A stretch of 12,843 nt of DNA. Origin: Candidatus Kuenenia stuttgartensis (GTDB lineage Bacteria > Planctomycetota > Planctomycetia > Isosphaerales > Isosphaeraceae). Each line of letters begins with the position of its first letter. Positions within the stretch are counted from its first letter, which is position 1. Location of the stretch: the NCBI GenBank assembly GCA_945872325.1, contig CAMBZY010000036.1:1-12843 (forward strand), read 5' to 3'. The notes under the pieces are model-generated. The model was given only the letters and a program-made list of their open reading frames with translations. It was not told the DNA's origin and ran no database searches. Position numbers and translations under genes: made by a program. Positions 6,852-12,843 of the stretch are shown here, piece by piece.

Positions 6852-7799
6852 TCAAACGTTGGAGGCTTCGCGGCGAGCACGACGAGCTCGAATCCATGGT
6901 CCAAACAAGACTGCATCAAGGCCGACCCAGAGACTGGTCGGAGTGAATACAAGTGCAATGCAGGCAATGAATTCAATCAGATTCTTATTGACAATCAGAT
7001 AGTGGCCTTCAGCCTGGGGATTTTCCGGAAGGCCCGGTAGAGGAGGCATGGCCAGGTAGAACATGGTCAATAAGTAGGCTCCACCTAAAGCTCCAAAAGG
7101 AGCGAACAAGCCTAAAAGCAGGCTGGCCCCCGAGAGGGTCAGGCCCCATGCCGTCAGCCGATTGATCAAAGCCAACTGTGTCAAAGGTTTTGAAACAGGG
7201 CCGACCTTCTTCTGATCCTCTGTTAAAGACTTATCGAGCCCGGTGAAAATCTCGGTCTCAAGTGCATCGACAGCAGTCACTAATTTCTTGCGATCAGATT
7301 CCAGATCCTTGCGTTTGGACTGTGAACGTTCGCGTTCATACGACATGGCGGTTGGATTATTCAAAACCGCTTCGTTTTTGGCCAATTCGCTGAGGTATTT
7401 GTTGAGGTCTTCGCGATTTTCCTTGGCCTTTGACCAGTCGTCCAGCTTTTTGGTTGCCGATTCATAAGCCTTGTTGGCTGAAGCTTTTTGGTCGGCAGTG
7501 AGGTTGTAGTGACTGGCGTATCTGTCGAGATTCTGTTTCCAGACGGCAGGGAGTTTCTGGAGATCCAGATGATCCTTACTGTCCACATCAGGAATGATGT
7601 TGCGGAAAACGTCCGTCAGAGGCCCGTTTGCGTTTCTCAGGTAAGGCTCTGCGCTGAAAGGCTTTGCTGTTTGAAACGAGTGAACTTTTTCCATGCCCTC
7701 ATAGAGAAAGTGCCAGCCGATTGCCATTCGCAGGGCAACGAGAAAAAACGCAGCCCAGAATCCTGGATAGCGACTCGATTTTGTGCCAGTTAAACTCAT
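6852..7799 (-). CDS. DoxX-like membrane protein with a long charged helical insert
   Basis: The 315-residue product has four predicted membrane segments in the DoxX pattern: about 14-36 (containing the DoxX-like RMAIGWHFLYEGMEKV), 214-232, 235-253 and 275-297. A basic C-terminal tail (RARRARR) is probably cytoplasmic. Unusually, about 165 residues (40-205) separate the first and second segments. They are rich in Lys, Glu, Asp and Ala with long helix or coiled-coil potential, and probably lie outside the cytoplasm. DoxX relatives are small quinone-associated or redox-linked membrane proteins, but a specific role cannot be given. I chose the ATG at 7799 because the family homology begins there. 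A GTG at 7868 would add 23 residues of Pro-rich sequence across a hairpin that looks like leader RNA. The oxidoreductase gene follows after 76 bases. Confidence 0.75.
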   Translation of the reverse strand: MSLTGTKSSRYPGFWAAFFLVALRMAIGWHFLYEGMEKVHSFQTAKPFSAEPYLRNANGPLTDVFRNIIPDVDSKDHLDLQKLPAVWKQNLDRYASHYNLTADQKASANKAYESATKKLDDWSKAKENREDLNKYLSELAKNEAVLNNPTAMSYERERSQSKRKDLESDRKKLVTAVDALETEIFTGLDKSLTEDQKKVGPVSKPLTQLALINRLTAWGLTLSGASLLLGLFAPFGALGGAYLLTMFYLAMPPLPGLPENPQAEGHYLIVNKNLIEFIACIALVFTPTSLWVGLDAVLFGPWIRARRARREASNV

Positions 7800-7832
7800 G
7801 AGTATAGGTTGTCCACAGAGAATGGGCCGAGA

Positions 7833-7866
7833 GCTGATTGCGGGAGGTTCAGGCGGGGCAATCAGC
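7833..7866 (-). promoter_or_regulatory. Leader hairpin upstream of the DoxX-like gene
   Basis: GCTGATTGC (7833-7841) and GCAATCAGC (7858-7866) make a perfect 9-bp stem with a 16-base loop, 34 bases before the ATG at 7799. Read as minus-strand RNA, the loop is C-rich and contains CCUCC. No T-run follows. It may be a translational or stability element; the function is inferred from position only. Confidence 0.4.
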
Positions 7867-7915
7867 ACGGTTATGTAATCTACATTTTAGCCTATCCCAC
7901 TCAAAATTCCATCCC

Positions 7916-7929
7916 TTATCAGATGATAA
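7916..7929. promoter_or_regulatory. Small palindrome between apbE and the DoxX-like gene
   Basis: TTATCA-GA-TGATAA is a perfect inverted repeat of six bases with a two-base centre, 117 bases upstream of the DoxX-like start. It could be an operator for a dimeric regulator. It is short and AT-rich, so chance is a real possibility. A T-run (7934-7941) lies next to it. Confidence 0.25.
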
Positions 7930-7969
7930 AGCCTTTTTTTTATTCGGACTCTGGTTCTGAACGACCAAA

Positions 7970-9094
7970 TCAAGGCTCAAACCAAGACTCTGGAACGATT
8001 TCACCCGGCATGACGAAAGTGGAGCTGATCTCGCAAACGACGACTCTGTCCCGACTCACGTTCAATATCAAGAGTTCCGGCTGAATGTTTTCCGAGGTCT
8101 TGCTTTCCCTCAAAAATAGGGCTGAGATGGCTGGGTTTTGTTCGATCAAACGCTGGGCAACCTTTGGGCCTGTCAGATAGAAGGCCGTCGAAAGTGCATC
8201 AGCTTCAGCGGCTGTAGGAGCGATAACGGTGACAGACAGGGGCCCGATTGGGGGGATTCCAGAGCGTGGGTCAATGATGTGTCCGTAGCTGCGGCCCTCC
8301 GATTCAAACGACTGAAAGGTCCCGCCTGATGTTCCTAAAGCTTGATCCTGCAACTTCATTTCAACCAAAGGTAAGTCGGGATTCAGAGGGTTGTGAAGAG
8401 CGATTGTCCAGGGGTCGAACAGGGTTCCTGGCTGTGTACCCAAGGCGTAAAGGCTTGATCGGCCTCCATGAATCAGCCCTGATGTCGGCCAAGGATGATT
8501 TTTGAAGAGCTGAGCGACACGATCGATTGCGTAACCTTTGCCGATCGAACCAAGGTTGATTTCGACACCGGGATCGGTGGAGCGAATCGTCTTCTCTTCA
8601 TCATTAAAAATCAGACGCTTCATTCCAGTTCGGCTCATTGCGTATCGAAGTTCTTCGTTTGTCGGTACTCGTTTGGGTCCTTGTACAAATCCCCAGGCCC
8701 GGCTGAGCGCACCTGTGGTGATGTCGTACGCACCTTCAGTCGCATTGTGGATTGTTTTTGCCAGCTTGATCAGGTTGTAAAGCTGAGGTTCAAGTACAAC
8801 AGGGCGATCATGATACGTCATGTTGAGGCGAGCGATGCTGGAATCATCTCGATAGATGGTCATCTGCATTTCAAGCTCATCGACCAGGTCGAAACTTCGC
8901 TCAGCGAGTGCCAAAGCACCCAGAGTGTGGGACGCCATGCGGAGCTCAAAGTAAGTCCCCATTGCCTGTCGAGTTGCGACCAGAAAAGCTGTCTCCTGAG
9001 AAGCGGCCTCACTCGTTCGGCTTGTAACCGGAGTCCACTCCACTGGTTTATTCCAGAGGTTTTTCCATAAGTCGCGTCGGTTGCTTGCAGCCAT
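7970..9094 (-). CDS. apbE: FAD:protein FMN transferase (ApbE family), apparently cytoplasmic
   Basis: ApbE enzymes move FMN from FAD onto a Thr or Ser of target proteins such as Nqr/Rnf subunits or flavinylated reductases, using Mg2+. The 374-residue product has the family motifs in order: RQAMGT (42-47), YDITTGAL (123-130), GSIGKGYAID (182-191), HGG (209-211), TSGG (255-258), HIIDPRSG (272-279) and the metal-site segment ADALSTA (298-304). After HGG the protein has RSS where family members usually have an acidic residue. There is no signal peptide or lipobox: the N-terminus is polar (MAASNRRDLW). The C-terminus extends about 35 residues past the core. No Nqr, Rnf or other flavinylation target is in the window. 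The ATG at 9094 is the only good start; no strong ribosome site is seen. Confidence 0.92.
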   Translation of the reverse strand: MAASNRRDLWKNLWNKPVEWTPVTSRTSEAASQETAFLVATRQAMGTYFELRMASHTLGALALAERSFDLVDELEMQMTIYRDDSSIARLNMTYHDRPVVLEPQLYNLIKLAKTIHNATEGAYDITTGALSRAWGFVQGPKRVPTNEELRYAMSRTGMKRLIFNDEEKTIRSTDPGVEINLGSIGKGYAIDRVAQLFKNHPWPTSGLIHGGRSSLYALGTQPGTLFDPWTIALHNPLNPDLPLVEMKLQDQALGTSGGTFQSFESEGRSYGHIIDPRSGIPPIGPLSVTVIAPTAAEADALSTAFYLTGPKVAQRLIEQNPAISALFLRESKTSENIQPELLILNVSRDRVVVCEISSTFVMPGEIVPESWFEP

Positions 9095-9235
9095 GAGATT
9101 TTGAAATACCCGGCAAAGTTCTAAGGATGGTAGTGATTTAAGCAGGCTATCATAATTTTATACGAAGAGTGGCGAATTGGCTGGTTTTGGATTTTTAAAG
9201 GATTGCTGTGTAACGAAAAGTGTAAGAAGAGACAT

Positions 9236-9277
9236 AAAAAAGCCGGACCCCATCCAAAATGAGGATAGGAATCAGGC
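9236..9277 (-). terminator. Imperfect terminator after the PEP-CTERM gene
   Basis: On the minus strand an interrupted stem (ATCC 9252-9255 with GGAT 9263-9266, then CC with GG, and GCC 9242-9244 with GGC 9275-9277, with mismatches between) is followed directly by TTTTTT (9241-9236). It lies about 65 bases past the stop of the PEP-CTERM gene. The remainder of 9095-9339 shows no gene; an AT-rich stretch near 9150-9165 may hold the apbE promoter. Confidence 0.5.
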
Positions 9278-9339
9278 GGTCATGTTTTGTTAAGAAGTTG
9301 CTGGACGAAGTTCTACACTCCAGTCGATCAGCAGGATTC

Positions 9340-10395
9340 TTAAGATTTTAACAAGGCTTTTTTACGACGTGTGGCCCCAAGTACACCCACTGCCAGAGCG
9401 GCAAGGGCATAGGTGGAAGGTTCAGGTACAGAAGTGGTTGCGAGGTATTGGAAACCAAAATTGGCGTCACCCGCTTTGAAAATCCTGGAAACGCCAGTCA
9501 ATGCATTGACCTGACTCAGCGAACTCGATCCTCCGCTTGAGGAATAGTACTGGCTCAGAAAGATCGTGCCAGCTGTATCCATCGCGATGCCAAACGTATT
9601 TGCCAGGACAAGTCTTCCTGCTGTACCGAAACTGGAGTCAAGAGTGGCTGTGGTACCGCTCAGGTTGAACTTGTACAAGCCACCTCCAGCTGCAGTCGAT
9701 GCATAGTTTGTCAGATAAAACGTGTTGTTCCCGACAAACAGGATGTCGCGAAGGGCCGATGTCGATGGTGCGAAACCTGTGAGAGTGATGGCACCCTGAG
9801 CGACCCCGGCAGAATTGAATTTATTGACAGCGTATGGTGTCGTGCCTGTACCCGGCTGGTTGACCACATAGTAATCACCACCAACGGTTTGCACGGATTT
9901 ATAGACGTTAGAGCCACCAGATGCAAGGCTCAATGTTGGGCCTGTATTCGCGCCCGTGCTCGAACTGAGATTCACAGCCTGAAGACTGCTGATCAAAGCG
10001 ACGGAAATTTTTGACCCGTCTGGAGTGACACTGACACCACGGCCGGCTGCTGTTAGGGTAGCGTAGCCAGATGTTCCGAACGAAGTATTGAGTGTGGCCG
10101 AAAGCGCCCCACCCGAGGCACCAATTGTATACCCAGCAACCTGATTGGTTGTTGTTGGGGTGCCTGTGGCATAAAGATTGCTGCCACCTACAGCCACGCC
10201 CTGCATGCTTGTAAAGCCTGAAACAATAACAGCTTCAGCGCCTTTAACAGCGGTGCTGCCAGAGTATGTGTATGCGATACTGGAAATCGACTTGCCCTTG
10301 AAATCCTGAGCAACCAGAAAATCCGCTTCGCTGGATTTCACTGCCCAAAGACTCGCGAACAGACCAAGAACCAATGGAACAGAACGAAAGCGCAT
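9340..10395 (-). CDS. Secreted PEP-CTERM protein with beta-propeller-like repeats
   Basis: A 351-residue surface or matrix protein of unknown role. It starts with a clear signal peptide (1-24, hydrophobic core VPLVLGLFASLWAV) and ends with a PEP-CTERM sorting tail: VPEPSTYA (323-330), a hydrophobic segment and a basic end RRKKALLK. Such tails are recognised by exosortase-type enzymes; none is encoded here. The body is rich in Ser, Thr, Gly and Ala. Two similar units, LNTSFGTSGYATL (102-114) and LDSSFGTAGRLVL (252-264), each lead into a strand pattern like those of NHL or delta-60 type repeats. The start is supported by AGGAG (10407-10403) seven bases upstream, the clearest ribosome site in the window. 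An imperfect terminator follows at 9236-9277. Confidence 0.88.
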   Translation of the reverse strand: MRFRSVPLVLGLFASLWAVKSSEADFLVAQDFKGKSISSIAYTYSGSTAVKGAEAVIVSGFTSMQGVAVGGSNLYATGTPTTTNQVAGYTIGASGGALSATLNTSFGTSGYATLTAAGRGVSVTPDGSKISVALISSLQAVNLSSSTGANTGPTLSLASGGSNVYKSVQTVGGDYYVVNQPGTGTTPYAVNKFNSAGVAQGAITLTGFAPSTSALRDILFVGNNTFYLTNYASTAAGGGLYKFNLSGTTATLDSSFGTAGRLVLANTFGIAMDTAGTIFLSQYYSSSGGSSSLSQVNALTGVSRIFKAGDANFGFQYLATTSVPEPSTYALAALAVGVLGATRRKKALLKS

Positions 10396-10476
10396 TCGAT
10401 AGCTCCTGTCAAACCTATTAGATATAGGTGAAGATCAATGAAGTGAACTCAATCAACCAAACCTTCAAGTCACTCA

Positions 10477-10505
10477 GATATAATCAATCCGTCGATCAAT
10501 CACAA
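10477..10505 (-). promoter_or_regulatory. Promoter candidate for the PEP-CTERM gene
   Basis: On the minus strand, TTGTGA (10505-10500) and TATATC (10482-10477) are spaced by exactly 17 bases, each matching four of six sigma-70 positions. A transcript would start near 10470, giving a leader of about 75 bases that contains the palindrome at 10413-10429 and the AGGAG ribosome site. Confidence 0.35.
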
Positions 10506-10665
10506 GCATTATTTCCAACTTTATGATAAGAAGTTCTGATAAAACCACTTAGGCGAATTTGCTGTCGTGTTTTCATGATGGTTTTAGAGTTTGGATTGGA
10601 GCGGATTCCGGGATCGTTGGGAATGACTTGTAAGGAATGCTCTCCCTTTATTTCCATGGAGTTGC

Positions 10666-10671
10666 TATGAT
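10666..10671 (+). promoter_or_regulatory. Candidate -10 box for lepA
   Basis: TATGAT matches the -10 consensus at five of six bases and lies about 77 bases before the lepA ATG. No convincing -35 box is seen at 16-18 bases upstream, so the call rests on this hexamer and its position. Confidence 0.25.
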
Positions 10672-10747
10672 CTGGTTTAGGTGATTGATCACAATCGCCT
10701 CGCAAAAGGGTCGAACGCCTTATATTCTGGGATCATTGGCTGAAACT

Positions 10748-12556
10748 ATGGGCTTTGCTCCGAACCAGATTCGCAACTTCTCCATCATTGCTCACATCGA
10801 CCATGGTAAAAGTACCCTGGCTGATAAGATATTGCTCCACACAGGTGCGATCACTCAGAGAGAGAGTCGCGACCAGTTGTTGGACGACATGGATTTGGAG
10901 AGAGAGCGGGGGATTACGATCAAGGCTCGGGCTGTCGCGATCAACTACACAGTTGATGGCAAAGAGTACGAACTGAACTTGATCGATACGCCCGGGCATG
11001 TCGATTTTAATTACGAAGTCAGTCGGTCACTGGCCGCTTGCGAGGGCGCGATCCTGCTGGTGGACGCCACTCAGGGTGTTCAAGCGCAAACGGTTGCGAA
11101 TGCATATCTTGCGCTGGAAGGCGACTTGGCGATTGTGCCGTGCATGAACAAGATAGACATGCAGGCTTCCCGTCCAGAAGAGATTCGCGAAGAAATTTAC
11201 AACACACTTGGATTCTCTCCTGACGAGATTCTTTCCGTCAGCGCCAAGACTGGCCAAGGCGTTCCTGAGCTTCTCAAAGCCGTGATTGAACGGGTTCCTG
11301 CTCCTTCCGGGAACGTGAACGGCCCATTGAGGGCACTGATTTTCGACTCCAAATTCGACGAATACGTTGGAGTGGTCACATATATCAGAGTGGTGGACGG
11401 TACGGTCCGCAAAGGCCAGAGATTCCGTTTGATGGCGACCGGCCAGGATTATGAAATCCTTGGAATGGGGCAATTCCGCCCTCATGAAGTGGCTGTGGAT
11501 GAGCTGACCACCGGCCAGTCAGGCTACCTGCATGCGAATATCAAGCGAATATCGGATGTCCGGATCGGCGACACCATCACCGATTACTATCACCCTTCGG
11601 AAGATGCTCTGCCAGGCTATCAAGAGCCTAAGCAAGTAGTCTATTGCGGACTTTTCCCGCAATCGTCACACGAATTCGAAGACCTTCGACTCGCTTTGCA
11701 GAAGCTCGCCTTGAACGATTCGAGCTTCACCTTCGACCCGGAAACGTCTGACGCTCTTGGGTTTGGGTTCCGTTGCGGGTTTCTGGGGATGCTCCATATG
11801 GAGATTATCCAACAGAGGCTGGAGCGTGAAAATAATCTCGAACTGGTGCAGACTGCTCCGAACGTAACTTACGAGATTCTCACCAGGAAGGGTGAGCTTC
11901 TGCGTGTTTCGAACCCGACCAGGATCCCTGACGCTGGTGATATTGAAGAATTTCGCGAGCCGATTGCGAAGATCAATTTCATCATCACTTCGGACTGCAT
12001 CGGCGCGATCATGCAGCTTTGTGAGGATCGTCGCGGTACTTATATCAAGACCGAGTTCATCACTCCAAAGCGGGTGATTCTGACATACGAACTGCCTTTG
12101 GCAGAAATGATTTACGACCTCCACGACAAGCTCAAGAGTGCCACTCGTGGGTTTGGTACGATGGACTACGAAATCCTCTGCTATCGCGACGACGATCTTG
12201 TCAGGCTTGACGTTCTTGTGGCCGGGAGCCGTGTGGATGCACTGGCCATCGTATGTCACAGGACTCAGTCTGAGCGTCGAGGCCGTCGGTTGGTCAAGAA
12301 GCTCAAGGCCGAGATTGGCCGCCACCAGTTTGAGATTGCGATTCAGGCTGCTATTGGTGGGAAAATTGTAGCTAGAGAGTCGATCTCAGCACTCCGAAAG
12401 AATGTGACTGCCAAGTGTTACGGCGGCGATATCAGCCGTAAACGCAAACTTCTGGAAAAGCAGAAGGAAGGCAAGAAGCGGATGAAGCAGGTGGGCAATG
12501 TGGAGATCAGCCAAGAGGCGTTCTTGTCAATCCTGGATTCGGGTGACGAAGAATGA
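10748..12556 (+). CDS. lepA: Elongation factor 4 (LepA), translational GTPase
   Basis: LepA is a ribosome-binding GTPase that acts during translation, with reported roles in back-translocation and in ribosome biogenesis under stress. The 602-residue product is full length. It has all G-domain motifs: AHIDHGKST (15-23), DTPGH (80-84), NKID (134-137) and SAKTG (165-169), then the beta-barrel and EF-G-like domains. The LepA-specific C-terminal domain is recognisable by RRGRRLVKKLK, CYGGDISRKRKLLEKQKEGK and a final EAFLSIL. The ATG at 10748 fits the usual short lead into IRNFSIIAHIDHGK; a TTG 63 bases upstream would only add an unrelated stretch. No strong ribosome site precedes it. Its stop overlaps the signal peptidase start (ATGA), so the two are translationally coupled, as the classic lepA-lepB pair would be. 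Confidence 0.97.
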   Translation: MGFAPNQIRNFSIIAHIDHGKSTLADKILLHTGAITQRESRDQLLDDMDLERERGITIKARAVAINYTVDGKEYELNLIDTPGHVDFNYEVSRSLAACEGAILLVDATQGVQAQTVANAYLALEGDLAIVPCMNKIDMQASRPEEIREEIYNTLGFSPDEILSVSAKTGQGVPELLKAVIERVPAPSGNVNGPLRALIFDSKFDEYVGVVTYIRVVDGTVRKGQRFRLMATGQDYEILGMGQFRPHEVAVDELTTGQSGYLHANIKRISDVRIGDTITDYYHPSEDALPGYQEPKQVVYCGLFPQSSHEFEDLRLALQKLALNDSSFTFDPETSDALGFGFRCGFLGMLHMEIIQQRLERENNLELVQTAPNVTYEILTRKGELLRVSNPTRIPDAGDIEEFREPIAKINFIITSDCIGAIMQLCEDRRGTYIKTEFITPKRVILTYELPLAEMIYDLHDKLKSATRGFGTMDYEILCYRDDDLVRLDVLVAGSRVDALAIVCHRTQSERRGRRLVKKLKAEIGRHQFEIAIQAAIGGKIVARESISALRKNVTAKCYGGDISRKRKLLEKQKEGKKRMKQVGNVEISQEAFLSILDSGDEE

Positions 12557-12843
12557 CCGCCCAGAACCACCAGCCTTCTGCCCTTTGGCAGGAACGCTTT
12601 ACGGTGGTTCGACTTATAACGTTGATTTGGATATTAGGTCTGATCCTGCGCTCGTTTGTGGCTGAACCGAGTCATATACCGACCGGGTCGATGGCCCCAC
12701 ACCGGCTTGGACTCCACCAGAATTTGATCTGCCCAAACTGCAAATTCGCTTTTCAAGTGGGCATACGAACTGACGGCAGTTCACCAGAGATTACATGTCC
12801 AAACTGTGCTTTGCGGGTTTCTTTAGATTCCACACAAATCGAT
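12553..12843 (+). CDS. lepB: Signal peptidase I (S26 family), N-terminal part, truncated by window end
   Basis: The enzyme cleaves signal peptides of exported proteins on the outer face of the cytoplasmic membrane. The 97 visible residues hold one membrane segment (about 18-36) and the catalytic serine motif SHIPTGSMAP (40-49, nucleophile Ser46). The catalytic lysine lies beyond the window. Directly after the serine motif there is an insert with two Cys pairs, CPNC (60-63) and CPNC (82-85), which looks like a small zinc ribbon. I recall such an insert from planctomycete signal peptidases; it is absent from the E. coli enzyme. The ATG overlaps the lepA stop by ATGA, which fixes the start and implies coupling to lepA. 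Confidence 0.9.
   Translation, partial: MTAQNHQPSALWQERFTVVRLITLIWILGLILRSFVAEPSHIPTGSMAPHRLGLHQNLICPNCKFAFQVGIRTDGSSPEITCPNCALRVSLDSTQID

Larger units (their letters stand above)
10396..10747. other. Divergent intergenic region between the PEP-CTERM gene and lepA
   Basis: This 352-base stretch should carry the promoters of both neighbours. It holds a palindrome ACCTAT-TAGAT-ATAGGT (10413-10429) just upstream of the PEP-CTERM ribosome site, a minus-strand promoter candidate (10477-10505), a plus-strand TATGAT (10666-10671), and GTGATTGATC at 10681-10690 with its reverse complement at 10494-10503. A 69-codon minus frame (10496-10705) has no ribosome site or recognisable product and is not called as a gene. 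Confidence 0.6.

Noticed and set aside
7930..7942. T-rich run after apbE considered as a terminator
   Set aside because: On the apbE strand it reads as an A-run, and no GC-rich stem precedes a T-run there.
8495..9070. Open frame of 191 codons on the plus strand
   Set aside because: It is fully antisense to apbE, whose motifs are intact. The translation is Cys/Ser/Arg-rich with no domain pattern.
10496..10705. Small 69-codon minus-strand frame between the PEP-CTERM gene and lepA
   Set aside because: No ribosome site, no hydrophobic or domain pattern, and it overlaps the likely promoters of both neighbours.
10685..10747. TTG start extending lepA by 21 residues
   Set aside because: LepA proteins start a few residues before IRNFSIIAHIDHGK; the extension has no family match.
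11666..12325. Open frame of 219 codons on the minus strand inside lepA, and a 152-codon one at 11027-11485
   Set aside because: Both lie antisense to a highly conserved gene, have no recognisable motifs or ribosome site, and are explained by codon bias of lepA.

Overview
The window looks like a chromosomal segment from a planctomycete. Base composition is close to 50% G+C by eye. The grounds are a Gfo/Idh/MocA protein with a Tat signal and the EKLM/GHQRHY motif variant, a PEP-CTERM protein, a MurB ending in LEVW next to an FtsQ-like protein, lepA translationally coupled to a signal peptidase I that carries a CPNC...CPNC insert, and generally weak Shine-Dalgarno sites. The phylum call is from family knowledge and pattern, not from a search.

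Left part (1-5190, plus strand): a large secreted M14 zinc carboxypeptidase-like protein, then murB (cell-wall precursor reductase homologue) and an ftsQ-like division gene, closed by a bidirectional terminator at 5151-5178. The most striking signal in the window is at the left edge. Bases 1-137 are the reverse complement of bases 276-412 at 131 of 137 positions, and the right arm is the start of the peptidase gene. All six differences are transitions, and five fall on third codon positions without changing the amino acid. This suggests that a second, divergently transcribed copy of the peptidase leaves the window on the left, although an assembly fold-back must be excluded. The murB product has lost several residues normally needed for FAD and substrate binding.

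Middle (5192-9094, minus strand): an apbE-type FAD:protein FMN transferase without a signal peptide, then a DoxX-like membrane protein split by a long charged helical insert, then the Gfo/Idh/MocA oxidoreductase. The last two are probably co-transcribed towards the shared terminator.

Right (9236-12843): a minus-strand secreted PEP-CTERM protein with an imperfect terminator. A 352-base divergent intergenic region separates it from lepA (elongation factor 4, plus strand), which overlaps by ATGA the start of a signal peptidase I gene truncated by the window end.

No tRNA, rRNA, insertion sequence or CRISPR array was seen. Most genes are ordinary planctomycete housekeeping or accessory genes. The inverted duplication and the altered MurB are the two points that deserve attention.
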